NCBI GenBank assembly: GCA_033032175.1
Contig: CM065313.1
Span: forward strand, 16,283,327-16,347,326
Length of the DNA stretch: 64,000 nucleotides
Reading direction: 5' to 3'
From: Saturnia japonica
Taxonomy: Eukaryota; Arthropoda; Insecta; Lepidoptera; Saturniidae
Part shown: one piece after another, positions 11,646 through 23,254 of the stretch
Layout of the letters: each line of letters opens with the position of its first letter
Position numbering within the stretch: the first letter of the stretch is position 1
The notes under the pieces: model-generated
Databases searched by the model: none
The model's input: the letters and a program-made list of their open reading frames with translations, nothing else
What the model was told of the DNA's origin: nothing
Translations under genes and position numbers: made by a program

Positions 11646-12360
11646 TACAATTACTATTTTACCTAAATTAATAATTATTACATGGGAATCGATTACTAAA
11701 GTTATGATAAAAAGTTTCCGAACGAAAAGAGCGAACGCCGTTTCATTCATTATTAACTAGTTACCAAGTGTGACCAGGATTCCATATTTTAATATACACT
11801 CATCTTCATCTTTGAAGTTCTTTGGATAATTCGGGAATTTCCCTATAAATTAGTAGACACATTTTTTTGTTATATATTATGTAAATAGAAGTGTTTTTTC
11901 TTTGTTTCTATTTCACTTGGCGCAGCCGTCTGAACACAATGTCTAGTTTAAATCAATGTTATTTAGAATCGTAGGAACAAATAAGTACTGGAGTTTTCGT
12001 CGTAGCTTTATGAAAAATGGTATTTTTATTGGTTTGTGTTGTATAAGTCTTGGTCGGTATATTTCAGTATTTTTTCGGGGTAACGTAGGTGTTTTCGTAA
12101 TTTTAATCTGGTCACACTACAGTAAACTGTGAAGTTTGAACGGAATGCTCTCGCTCAAATTTCAATGAACTGAACATAGCATAGCATGATAGTACTAGTT
12201 TAGAACCGGGGATTGTAGGAGTAGGTTGTTATTTTATTTTGAAGAATCGGGAATGTTATGACGTGCAGCACTGTCTTTGTTTCGATAGCGCACTTTCGAC
12301 ATTTATCGAATAGAACTTTTAAATAATGTGATAAATAATTACTTTATGTTATTGCTGTCA
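11646..12360. other. MDH1B 3' flank, no further gene
   Basis: No AATAAA lies close to the stop codon. The region is AT-rich with no reading frame of interest. Confidence 0.4.
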
Positions 12361-12482
12361 TATTGGAATATGATCATATTCAAAGTATGATCGTGGCAAC
12401 AGGAGTTGTTAGCATAGTTAGGTGTTCTTACTGGTTAAGTTGTGTAAATGTTGTGCCAATAATGAGATAGTGGAGTGCTGTG

Positions 12483-12588
12483 ATGTGGTTATGGGACATG
12501 TGGGGTGTACTGTGGGCCACAGGGGCCGTGTTACACCTGGTGTCCGTTGTGGCGACGCCGCTGGAGCCTGCGCCGCCTATTCCGCAAG
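12483..12588 (+). CDS. probable first coding exon with signal peptide (gene unknown)
   Basis: An ATG at 12483 with an in-frame TAG 15 bases upstream opens 35 codons. They begin MWLWDMWGVLWATGAVLHLV, a hydrophobic stretch followed by small residues (VVATP) that suit signal-peptidase cleavage, then a proline-rich LEPAPPIPQ. The frame runs into AAG|GTGAGA at 12588, a good donor site, leaving phase 1. The exon is clearly richer in G+C than its surroundings, and the third codon positions are mostly G or C. I could not find an exon in this window that would continue it. The protein is probably secreted or a type I membrane protein. Identity is unknown, and it may be a chance ORF. Confidence 0.45.
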
Positions 12589-13545
12589 GTGAGAGGTGGA
12601 ACCTTGCCACCTACGCTGCAGACTTTATAGCTGCTTGACTGCACGCGCTTTTGCACGTTACAATATGCCATAAATGTCTCGTCAGTTTGTAACATTTTTA
12701 ACGCTTTTAATAAATTTAAATTGATATTTAAAATGCAGTTTTTCATTTTACACTGGCCCTCTGCTTATACTCTTCACAGTATAAAATAGTCTTAGTAAAA
12801 ATATCTTGATAAATATCAGGAATAAATATTTTATGTACCTAATATATAAATACAAAGTGTACCCTTTTAAAATAAAAACTAGACTGCACAAATAAAATTA
12901 AAAAAAAACAGAAGTTTGTGCTTTCAATTCCCAATTATTTTTGAATCTTTGTACTGGACATTTAAATAGAATTTAAAAAAAATGTTTTACTAAATACATT
13001 TACTAAATAAAAATTCTGTTACAAATATGTAAATTGAAGATACTTACTTACAAAATAATCATTTTGGACATTTAAATATCTTTACAATAAATGTATATAT
13101 AGGAACTTAACTAACTGTAGTTTAAGTTGTAATAAAATATCCATAGTTTTCTGAATTTATTAAATGATACAAAGACTTTTAAGTGTGTTTTATGTGCACA
13201 TTTCATTTGAAAAAGTCATTATTTTTTCATATCAATAACAAAATAGTTTTAATCTTGTACATAAATAACTTTTAGATAGTTTTGTTATTTTTACAATATT
13301 AAAAAAAGCAATGTCTGTGTGAAATGGGTGGTACCTATTTAATTAATACATGAAAAATACATGAAATTAAAAAAATAACAATATTCTTCATATTATTCAC
13401 AACTATGCCTGACATGTAGATAGAATAATTTTCTAATATTCATAGATCAAACACACTAACAAGATGTTGGTGGCGTGGCACGCTTGTTCAAACTGTCCAC
13501 AAAGTTTTTGTAGCAAATTGAAATTTATGTTTTACTTATAATTTT
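12589..13545. other. AT-rich non-coding DNA
   Basis: No gene or recognisable repeat. If 12483-12588 is an exon, this is the start of its intron. Confidence 0.4.
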
Positions 13546-13548
13546 CTA

Positions 13549-14360
13549 CTAGCACTAGTGACCCCCTCAGCTTCGCATGGTACAATTTACAAAGTGGTGA
13601 ATTTTATGTTTAAAAAGCCTGATTTAAAGTTTATTGCTTTAAGATTTACAGTTCATAACTGCCTCATTATGGTCGAAAATAATTTCGAATTCGTCATATC
13701 TTCTACGGTATTCAGTTAAATGGAAAACGGTAAAGGACAATCTAAATCTACATTAAATGCCTAAGTTAACTAACAAACTTGTCTGGATAAAGATTAAAAG
13801 ATTAATACTGAATTGGAGAAAATAGTTTCTGAAGTAACATAATATTTTTTTAATTATTATGTTGAAGATAAAAATGGTTACTGTGAATCGAGCTTACGAA
13901 ATAGGCTTTTTGAAATATTATAATTCTTTAGAACATTATTTTGAAATATCTCAAGGTTTAGCCAGCGTAAGCCATGTAAGCGCTCGAAAATTATTTTTTG
14001 ACGACTTTATTACTAATAATTTAGTTTTCTCAACTATACAAAAACTTAATTGGAATGTATTGTATATATAAACCTTCCGTAAAAACATCTCCAAATTTTA
14101 GTGAAAACCGCATTAAAATCCGTTGCGTAGTTTAAAAGATCTAAGCGTACTTAGGGACAACGGGAAGCGATTTCATTTTATACTACATAATATGTATAGA
14201 TATATAATCATTTCACTTGTGCACAATAATGAAACTATATCATGCAAAATGCCACAAATGTTATATAATTATGCCCTAGGTCATATATATCATAAGTTTA
14301 TGAATTACAATAAAACAAGATTCAAAATCAAGATCCGGCTAAAACCACCGAAATAAATGT
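13549..14360 (-). repeat. degenerate lepidopteran interspersed repeat
   Basis: The left edge CTAGCACTAGTGACCCCCTCAG plus CTTCGCATGG resembles the CTAGY...CTTCGC ends of common lepidopteran repeats. The block at 14100-14170 (CGCATTAAAATCCGTTGCGT, then AGTTTAAAAGATCTAAGCGTAC) is another familiar module. The reading frames at 13859-14071 and 14123-14356 are translations of this repeat and are not genes. Confidence 0.4.
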
Positions 14361-15520
14361 TTATTGTTATATTCATCAGTAGTGGCAATAAATCATTTTG
14401 TATATGGTAGGTATGCATGTTATTTTATGTATAAGAAAAATGTCTAAAGTTTGTCCCACTTAAAAACCGGGTACTATTGTTTAATACAAATTATGCTACC
14501 TACTGAAAAAATACACAAGTTTTCTCTTGTATTCATTCGCAACTCATTTGCGTATTGGTGAAGCGGCGAACACACCTAACGTTTCCCGCCCACACAAACC
14601 AACGGCTTTAACAGTCCCTTTACAGCAACAGCGTTGTTTTATAAATTTAACTACTTTAGTTCTTCAGTCTTACTTATTTCGTATATTGATTTTTAGATGT
14701 TCATAAATTTTTGTTAACGTCGCTTCTCCAATAGTATATCTGAATAAATATTTCCACGAATTTTTCAATTATTATTCGTATTTACTTTTTTTAAGGGATA
14801 AAATGTGTCTACTTTTTATAATTTTACTTTAAACTATAAATTGAGATCACAAACACTGTAAACTGGATATAATCATAGATTATAATATAATAAAGCTATG
14901 GTTAGAATGGTAAAATGAATAAATGCAATTTTGCGTGTTTAAAAACCCGCTATAACTTGGAAACTCTAAATTTGCGGGCTGTTTGTCGTCGATACTAAAA
15001 ATCTCTATGCATAAGATATGTGATATTGCGTATCATCCGAAATTTTGTGCTGCTTAATTTTAAAACCGAGACTTGTGTCGTCATTGGATAGATACTATAT
15101 TTGCATGAGATTAAGAATAAAAGGTACTTACATAAAAATGTATAATAAGAAAGGGTTTTTGTTTAAAATTTATTTATAATAAAATAGAAATTGCGCCTGC
15201 GGGTGTGGTCAACTTTTGAATTATTGTAGTGATTATAATAAATAGGTACTAGGGGGTTTTTTGTCGGATCTCAGAATATATGCTTTCAGTTTATATTTAT
15301 AATCCAATTCACTTAAGCACAAAACCAAACAAAACATATATATAAATAAATGTATTTAGTAAATAAACTTCATATTGCAAATAATTTTGTGGTTCTGGTC
15401 AATGCTTACTCAAAGTTACGACGTATTGTATGGTAACAATTTGACGTATTCATGATTTTTAACGATTCATGTTTGTATGATTACGCCCATAAGAGGCTAT
15501 GTGCAACTGAAACAAGACAA
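14361..15520. other. AT-rich non-coding DNA
   Basis: I see no coding frame, RNA gene or clear repeat boundary here. Confidence 0.4.
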
Positions 15521-15524
15521 TTTT

Positions 15525-15745
15525 TAACAAAAAATAAACCAACTTTAATGATTTTAAATAGTTCCCTGGTGTATCTTCGAAGTTGAAGGTCCAATGCCAA
15601 TGAAATTAAAATGGGACCGTCATTGAGGTATCCCCAATCAAACAAAAAAAAGAATCATCCACATCGGTTTATAAACAAAGAAGTCTGAACATCCATAAAA
15701 AAATATACATTCGAATTGGGTAACTTCCGGCTTTTTTTGTAGTCA
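15525..15745 (-). repeat. MITE-like repeat, AACCGACTTC-ended family, copy 1
   Basis: It is the reverse complement of the units at 20418-20641, 41181-41397 and 61826-62042. Read on the minus strand it has a GACT-CAAAAAA start, ATTCGAATGTAT, AACCGATGTGGATGATTC, CATTGGCATTGGAC, TACACCAGGGAACT and an AAAGTTGGTTTATT end. The two ends are imperfect inverted repeats, so it is probably a non-autonomous DNA element. Confidence 0.6.
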
Positions 15746-15821
15746 ATTTTATATGGAATCAAATCGTCACAAATTACGCCACAACTAGAAAAATAAGCTA
15801 AATTATTAAACAGGAAACAAA

Positions 15822-16037
15822 AACCCCGACTGCAGCGAAAACACTTGACTAAAAAATAAATTTCTATTTTTGCTTTTTATTTGACCTGTGTCACTTCCAC
15901 AATTAAGACGAATCCAAAGACACCTCGTATGCTAAAATCCATGAAGCCGCTTAGGCTACAGAGTGTGCCAAATAAATACGAAATACATACATATACGCTC
16001 GAAAAACATAACCCTCCTTTTTTGCAGTCGATTAAAA
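15822..16037. repeat. MITE-like repeat with CCGACTGCA ends
   Basis: The left end AACCCCGACTGCAGCG and the right end TTTTTTGCAGTCGATTAA are imperfect inverted repeats about 215 bp apart. The interior includes CCATGAAGCCGCTTAGGCTAC. The small plus-strand frame at 15881-16063 lies across it and is not a gene. Confidence 0.45.
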
Positions 16038-17014
16038 ATAACGATTCGTTGATGTTTGAATGAGCCCTTGTGATCGTTTTTGCGTTATATAATATGTCTA
16101 GCTGAGCTTTATGAACAACTTACTATTTTAGTGTAGACTAGAATTGTAAGTAACTCACTGCTATTACCAATCTTCACCGTCACCGGTCGAACTTTCTTTA
16201 ATATTTTATTATAATTTACGTAATATTCTGGATTTGAAACTCCGTAATTCTCCGAACTCTGAAATTTTTTAGTTCTTAATGTAATGTTTTATCATTATTT
16301 ACAAGATAACTAACCACGCAACTAGTCGCACTAGTCTATCTAACCACGAACGGTCGTTTTGTTTTATACATAAATTCTTAAAAATTGCTTCGAGAGACGA
16401 TAATCTGCCAGCCATCACTAGACCAACTTACGAGTATCGGAGGAAACTGTCTTATACTATTGCACTCCTGACCTAACAACACGCGCATTAGTTTTCGTTA
16501 CGCGGTGGAATTTTCTCATTTTCTTTTAGTCGGAACGCATTGGGTATTTTCCGATACCATTTTGTAGAATTCTCTTTACGGTTCTCTTTATCATTTACTT
16601 TGTTAGTTCCGTGTGTATGGGCAGTTATTTAAAAATAGCTTTAGAGTTTGGACACAATCTCACCTGATGTTAAGTTATTATGTGGCCCACGATGGTAAAA
16701 CGCTACTCCTGGAGAAAGAACCGGCTCTGAAGTGCTGCTGCCGAGATAGAACATTATTTTGAATAAATAGATAGATTTTCAACCAGAGGGTTTTAGCTAA
16801 ACAGGCGGACTCTATAAATTGCCCTACCAGCATGATATGGCTTCATCACGTTGTTTTCTTTAACCGAAAGCTGAGGCTCATTGCAAAACGGAAGGTAGTC
16901 ACGCTTTTTCAAAGAAATGTTTTTGAGTAACCTTACATTCGACCATCCTGACAACGTGTATGTCCTCATACACGTAACAGGTGTAACCTTAACCTTACAT
17001 TCGGAAGTAGACTG
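16038..17014. other. non-coding DNA with a family C fragment
   Basis: 16649-16745 is an inverted, diverged piece of family C (CACAATCTCACCTGATGTTAAG ... GGCCCACGATGGTA, broken here for length). Nothing else is recognisable. Confidence 0.4.
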
Positions 17015-17023
17015 CCACGAGTC

Positions 17024-17069
<46 letters not shown>

Positions 17070-17315
17070 GAACTGACTACACTGTTAGCCTTAGGGCCCC
17101 TAAAGCCGCTGCGGCTTTTACAGCTTCACCGGACTTGGGGGCGAGCGCAGAGGGCACTCAGCCGCGAATCCCACGAGTCGATTTTTTTTTTTTTTTTTTT
17201 TTGGAACTGACTACACTGTTAGCCTTAGGGGCCCTAAAGCCGCTGCGGCTTTTACAGCTTCACCGGACTTGGGGGCGAGCGCAGAGGGCACTCAGCCGCG
17301 AGGCCCACGAGTCGA
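17015..17315 (-). repeat. tandem pair of 101-nt retroposon (copies B and C) with triplicated target site
   Basis: Copy B is 17026-17169 and copy C is 17182-17303. Each is a 101-nt body preceded on the plus strand by a T run (43 and 21 T), so on the minus strand each is a short retroposon with a poly(A) tail. The body starts (minus strand) at CGCGGCTGAGTGCCC and contains hairpins (AAAAGCCGCAGCGGCTTT and GGGGCCCC). The string CCACGAGTCGA occurs three times: 17015-17025, 17171-17181 and 17305-17315. So every unit is flanked by an 11-12-bp target duplication, the signature of LINE-driven insertion. No tRNA-type A/B box is evident. Confidence 0.8.
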
Positions 17316-17540
17316 AGCACGCACGGCTTTTTATGGCTGGCTATCCCTACCCCACTCGTATGGCGTGGCTTGTAAAGCGTGGCGATATGGCGCTATCGGC
17401 GGGTGGGGTAGTTACATGGCTTGGCTTGGCTTGGCTTATGGCGACACTTCCGGTGGCAGCACTAGGCATTACGTACGGTAGTGCTTCCGGTGGGCAGTAC
17501 CGTGGCGAGATACAATGTGCTTCCGGTTGGTTGTTACACT
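17316..17540. other. GC-rich patch with TGGCT repeats and CTTCCGGT repeats
   Basis: This holds four TGGCT(T) units near 17418-17440, CTACCCCAC and GTGGGGTAG as an inverted pair at about 17350/17405, and three TTCCGGTGG/TTCCGGTTG motifs at 17448-17530. It looks like the body of a GC-rich short repeat. I see no convincing ORF (frames here are open on both strands only because of composition). Confidence 0.4.
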
Positions 17541-18242
17541 TATATTCATAAAAGTAATTGAAATAACGAAAATTAGACATTGCTGTTTTTATTCCTATAG
17601 GTCTCAAATGTTGATTTATTTAAAATTTTATAGTTTCATCCCGATTTTTTCAATCATGGAAAGTTCGAGCTTATTCTGGCATTCGAACCCACTGTGTTCT
17701 AGTGCGTTATTACTGAGTCATCGGGTATAGTTATTTTTTTGTATCACAGAATTATATATTTATATCACATCAGACGTGTCACGACTTTTTACAGAGACGT
17801 GTTTCCGCACTGCGAGTCGGGTTATGAATGTTACATAAGCGCGGCATGACTGCGGGTAGGTGGAAATAAGCACGCGCCTAGGTCAATAATTAATCTTCAC
17901 GGTGAGCAGGAAGTATCTGAAGTAGTAATTATTTACTGTGTGTCTGTCAGCTGATACTTAAAATTACGTTAACTGTAAAATTTTAATTTTATTTCTAACT
18001 TCAATGTCTGCACTGTTCCCACGTATTCGTGGTTAACGGTTTCTCCTGTCTTAAAATTCGAGAGACTCCACCGGCGGCTTGCTAGATTGCTTGACTTCCA
18101 TGGTTACTGCTCCTCTCCTTAGGGTCATAGCGTGAAATTATTTAGCTTAATATAATTGTTGAGGTCTGACTGGTAGTTCAAAAACATGACCGTGTTAAAC
18201 AAACGATCTCTTTTAGATTTATAATGTTATAGTATAGGCCTA

Positions 18243-18927
18243 TCTATATTAATAATTCTGTAGTCCTGTCTGTACAGTTAATTTTTTTCCAAAGTTCCCC
18301 ATTGGCATACTATATAACTGAGCACGAACACAACCATTAAATTTTTTTTGTCTGTTTGTATATTCGGATTTAACTCAAAAATGACTTGCCTGAATTTCAT
18401 AAAATTTAGTACACGGGATGCTTATGTCATTGGTCAATTGATAGGGCATAAGAATTTTCAATATAGCTTTTAGAAATCGGATTTTTTTTCCCAAAATCTT
18501 TTTAAAATTCTTAACCGATTTTGATGAAATTTTGTATACGGGAAGTGTAAGTCATGCCATAAGTCAATATTTCAATAATACATTAAATTAAATTAAATAA
18601 TAATTCAGAGACAGTAAAAAAAAATATTTAAGAATTTCAATTCTCAGACGATTCTGATCAAATTTTGTGGGCGGGAAGCTTACGTCATTCCATAACAGAT
18701 AGATTAATATAAAAAGAATCGTTAATAATATATTTAGGAATCGTAAAAAATTTGTTGTTAACTGATTTTCACGAAATTTGTAATCAGGGAAGTAGGTAGG
18801 TGTACGTCATTTCTCAATTGATAGATTATTAATAATTGTTCATAATATGAGTAAAAATAAAATTTGGGGGTTTAAAATTTCTACTCCGTAATAACAAATG
18901 CGTGCGGAGCCGCGGGCATACAGCTAG
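18243..18927 (+). mobile_element. non-autonomous Helitron
   Basis: The 5' end is A|TCTATATTAATAATTCTG and the 3' end GCGGAGCCGCGGGCATACAG followed by CTAG|T. These are the TC start, terminal hairpin and CTRR end of Helitrons, inserted between A and T. Inside are four degenerate repeats of a roughly 100-bp module (GATTTTGATGAAATTT ... CGGGAAG...TACGTCAT, at about 18370, 18510, 18645 and 18765). No Rep/helicase coding sequence remains, so it depended on an autonomous partner. Confidence 0.75.
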
Positions 18928-19012
18928 TATAGGTATAAGTCGGCTTCGAGGAACCTTTCAATATATTTTTCGTCATTGATAAAGTATCCTAAAGTGTTTT
19001 TTTACATGGCCG

Positions 19013-19245
19013 ATTGAGTCACGACCGCCAGCGCTGGTACTGACCAGGAACGCACGGCTCGAGACGACGCGACGGTCAGCGAAGAACACATCAGTTGCAT
19101 AACAAGCGGGCACTGCGGCATCCGGCTAACGGGATCGTGTTGCGAGCCGGGGAGCCGCAACACGACTCAAATCAACTGAACTACAACAAAACGTGTCTTA
19201 TCGCGATCACGTTCAACGCAATACCATTCCTAACTTGACCGGTAA
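19013..19245. other. GC- and CpG-rich island, possible promoter or 5' exon
   Basis: This 230-bp stretch is much richer in G+C and CpG than anything within several kilobases and does not match the repeats in this window. TCAGT initiator-like sequences occur (for example near 19089). There is no ATG-led frame with a clear donor. In AT-rich insect DNA such islands often mark first exons or regulatory elements, but nothing here proves it. Confidence 0.3.
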
Positions 19246-20320
19246 TTTGCATTCATATTTTACCGATTATGCACACCGCCATAACTCAGTTATGATGAGA
19301 TAGTAAGCTGCGATAAACGACTGTAAAACATGAAAAGAACGTTAGAGCTGATCGTTCGATCGCGAACGAGAGCGTGTCTGATCGGACACAAAGCCCCTTG
19401 GCGGATGCAATGATTTTGAATAGGTTTTTGGATCGGAAAAGAAGGTCACTTTCATGCTGGACACAAACATTATTGTATTATGAAAATCTTACCCTACATT
19501 TCACAAATGTGTGGTTTGTAATCCTACGAAGTAAATTGACAAATCACATTTATTTTTGTGGTTTTGTGCTACCGTATATTTTACGTTACGATTATTTGAA
19601 TGGTAAGATTTTAAATACTGAATTGAGGGTTTTTGTTTATTAATTCAATATTTTTTGTTATTCTAAATACTAGATACATAATTTACTATTGTTATTACAT
19701 CATCCAGTAATTTTACAATATGTGTAAGGCTACCAAATAATAAATATATTTAAAAAACGCTTCCGTTGGCCGATGAGAGACGCGATTTTGTCTCTCTATT
19801 CACATTTGGAGGATTTAGTGTTTTTTCCAAAAAACTTATCAATAAACGTAATTCCTCTTACAGTTGTACGACTAGTTCCGTTTGGTGAAATTACTATTTA
19901 AAAAAAACTAGCAACACATGAAATGTAGTTTTACTCCTTGGGAATAGAAAATACACTTTATGTCCAATCTCTTTGAAAATACACTTTATGTCCAATCTCT
20001 TTAATTAATTACAGTGTAAATTCTTTATTATTATATGATAGGGACCGGACATACGGTCCCAGAGTTTACACTGTAATTTCTATTTTTCATTTAGTTATTG
20101 TAATTCGGCATATAGTTAGAGTGCGGAAGGCGTGAACCGCAAATCCCGTTTGTGCCCATGCGTCTATTGAACTGGTTTGCTGGAGGCAGTGGGTCTCATT
20201 ATGTGGTAAATAACTTTGCTACTGTAGTGTGTTCATTTTCGTTTCCTTGCCAGTTTAGCTGAACATCTTAGCTCTGCTTATGATATTATCATATCAGAAG
20301 CACCTTACGATATTTTTATA
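19246..20320. other. non-coding DNA with a 28-bp tandem duplicate and a hairpin
   Basis: A 28-bp unit (GAAAATACACTTTATGTCCA...) is exactly repeated at 19947-19974 and 19975-20002. Immediately after, ATTACAGTGTAAA (20008-20020) pairs with TTTACACTGTAAT (20065-20077) around a second stem GGGACCG/CGGTCCC (20041-20047 and 20054-20060). No gene found; the frame at 19374-19643 shows no domain. Confidence 0.5.
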
Positions 20321-20321
20321 T

Positions 20322-20772
20322 CCACAGTCCACGTAGCGCAGTGGTAGTAAGCTTTACCATTATGATCATGAGTTCGGTCCCGCACATGATTGACTTTTGT
20401 GTAATGAGCATAATTGTTTTTAACCGTCATCAAAAATAAGGGAGGTTACCTTATTCGAATGTATATTTTTTATGAATGTGTTATGCCATAACTACTTTGT
20501 TTATGAATCGATTTGGATGATTTTCTTTTTGTTGGGTAGGGGATAGATACCTCAAGGGTGGACCACCTTTTAAGTTCATTGGCATTGGACTTTGTACTTC
20601 GAAGATACACAAGGGAACTCTTCAAAATCAAGACGTATTATCAGTTGTGTGACTGGGTGTCAAATATCTGTTATGTAATAGTATATCAGCTGTTTATTTA
20701 ATATAATACAAGCTATGCTTAGTTTGGAATTAAATGGCCCTGTGTGAAATTGCCTCGTCATATTATACTATT
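20322..20772 (+). mobile_element. tRNA-derived SINE, family 2, split by a MITE
   Basis: The head has an A box TAGCGCAGTGG and a B box-like GAGTTCGGTCCC, followed by TTTTGTGTAATGAGCATAATTGT. The 3' end TTTGGAATTAAATGGCC ... AAATTGCCTCGTC recurs at 62404-62456 with the same head. The body is interrupted at 20418-20641 by an AACCGACTTC-type repeat. The SINE was therefore there first. Confidence 0.7.
20418..20641 (+). repeat. MITE-like repeat, AACCGACTTC-ended family, copy 2 (nested in SINE)
   Basis: TTTTAACCGTCATCAAAAAT at the left and AAATCAAGACGTATTAT at the right are decayed versions of the family ends. The interior has TATTCGAATGTATATT, ATCGATTTGGATGATT and CATTGGCATTGGAC, as in copies at 41181 and 61826. 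Confidence 0.6.
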
Positions 20773-23250
20773 TACATTTATTTATAGGCAAATGTTAGAT
20801 ATTTTAAATTCATTATGAAATTATGAGATGATGACAAATAAGGCGAGGACAGGGTAAAGTTAAACTTTTAACTTTGCACACATTGTTTACGAGGGTTTTT
20901 TAATTTTTGCTTGTACCTAACGATCAACAATATTTTGGTAAAAGTTTAATTTGCTAGAATGGTATTCTATAGGTAGTCTAATAATAAGGCTACCTACAGA
21001 ATTTACTCCATTAATATATTACCAGAATATACAAAAATTATTGGTGTAAATATACATACATTGTACATTTTTGTATATTGAAATAAGTTGGAACATATTA
21101 TTACGCAAGATCATTTCAATATATCTGAGCGACCGAGCTGACTTGCAAAAAAAATCCTATTTAGGTGAACTTGGAAATTAAAACATTATCTAAATACGAA
21201 ATTTAATTCAAATCGTTAAAGCGGTTCCCGGAAAATCAGTTAGAAAAAATATATGTAATATTATTAAGTGAGCAATTCTATGTTTATAAATATTTACTTA
21301 TAGGTTTGGGTAAACGGCACCGCGGACGCGCCGTCACCTTTTAGTTTAAACTGTGTCTTTAGATAATGTTTTACTTTACAAGTTTCCTAGAGAGTTTTTT
21401 TTCTGCAAGACACCAAGGAAAGCTCCTTAATAATTTTAATTAAGGTTAAAAATTAGTAGAAGTCTCTTTTATTGCAAAATATTATCAGAGCTACTACATA
21501 CGATGATTTCTTAAGTAATGTATGGGAAAAGTTTTTTGCGATTTCTGACATTTTTAGTACTCTAACCTCAGCAGGTCCCACAGAGTCAATTGATCCTTTT
21601 AAGAAACAAGATCGATTGGAATGATTTTTTTTTGGTATAAATTAGCCATTTTTTTGCTGACTGTAGGTACCTTAAAAAAACTTTAAATGCCATTCAAAAT
21701 GTTTCAAAAAATTAAGTACAATCTCGTCAGAAAGTTTTCGTGTAGCTACAACGGTTAAGGTACCTAACTACCTACCCTTACTCTGTCCCATCTCAAAAAT
21801 CAGATAGAAAATTGTCCTTTTTAGAAAAGCTTTTAATGAAATTATCAAATTTAATCTATTAGTTTAATACTCTATAAACACAAGAAAATTTCGCTAAACA
21901 AACAAATAGAATATCGCTTCCAATTTTTAGAGAAACAGGGTCCTGAATGGTGGCCTTTTACACTCGTTTAAGCCAAGCAAGTCGGGGAACAACTTTTATG
22001 GGCAGCTCGTTAGAAGGAACAAAGGCAACGCTACATCAAAGCCGTATTTCTTTATGCTGCGATGACATTTAATAACGGTTTCTGAATTGGTTTTCCATTT
22101 TATTGTTAACGCCTATTTACCGATGTTCATACACCGGTAAATTGTTCCAATTGCGTAAGTTTTGTATTCAATTTTCGTTGGTAACAACACGCTTGGTAAT
22201 TTCTGTTTACCACAAAATCAATAGCACATAATATTATGTACTAAGCTGATGTTAATACTATTAAACTATATAAGCTATGAGGGAGAAAAGAATATCGTAA
22301 CTCTTGTCTCATTTATGTCTCGAGACAAAAAAAATTACAATACCAAACAATACCTAACAGCTTAACAGCACTTCGTGAGATAAACTGCACGTTCCAGAAA
22401 TACTAGAGCTACTTAGGACTCTGTGGTATGGTGGAATGACGTGGCAGCAAAATGAATTCATAACATTGAAACCGAAGATCTTTAAACAAGTATACAAAAC
22501 TGACAACGTTAAGATAATGTTTCTGTGGGAAACAATGCTAACGTATAACCTTAAAAATGAACAATACTTGGTAACTGCATTTTTGGATCTTGATAGCTTT
22601 TAACCTGTGGGTAAGCAGTAGAATGATATTACGACACGATTATCAATGATGCGAATGTTGCGACAGGATTTGTCGTCGTTGGCGATTGTCTTGGCCTCGG
22701 CGCGATTTAGACTGCCGAGCTTAGTGGCCCATAAATAAGTGATTAGTAATACTACGAAAAATTTGTAAGGATGTTTAGAGATGGCTTATAAACGGCACTA
22801 AGAATTTAAATGATGAAGAATTTTCATAAATAGTAACTATGTATACCGTTTTTAACCTTTCAACAAATTCTTGTGTAGTGAAGTTCCTGTGCGTCAAGTT
22901 CTTACGAAACAAAAAGATTTTCTACCTTCACCATAAAACGGTTGCAAGTTCCCCACTGAGCCACAATTGTATTATCGATATTCGATATGTATTGGACATG
23001 TTATACGCAAACACCATCCAATGTATTCTCATCAGGCATCTTATGATACTTTAAGGTCCCCGACATTGTGAAAGACAACATAACAACATAACATAATTAC
23101 GTTTTATTACAAGTTTTTTTTAAAGCACAAACGAATGAGGAAATTTAAGAACAATCTTGAGGTTAGTTTAAACAAAAAAACATTTTTGTACTACAATGCA
23201 TATGCTAATGTTATCAATAATATTTTTTAAATAGATAGGGCATTGACGCT
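20773..23250. other. non-coding DNA
   Basis: No gene recognised. A small GC-richer patch at 22655-22735 has no ORF with splice context. The sequence TTAAGTGAGCAATTCTAT near 21265 recurs at 23763, marking fragments of one more dispersed repeat (about 21160-21390 and 23735-23900). The frame at 22839-23054 has no domain. Confidence 0.4.
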
Positions 23251-23254
23251 GTTT

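Noticed and set aside
13859..14356. Two small plus-strand frames
   Set aside because: They fall in a degenerate interspersed repeat with known lepidopteran modules.
16917..17551. Long plus-strand frames with poly-phenylalanine
   Set aside because: They are translations of the T runs and GC-rich bodies of the 101-nt retroposon pair.
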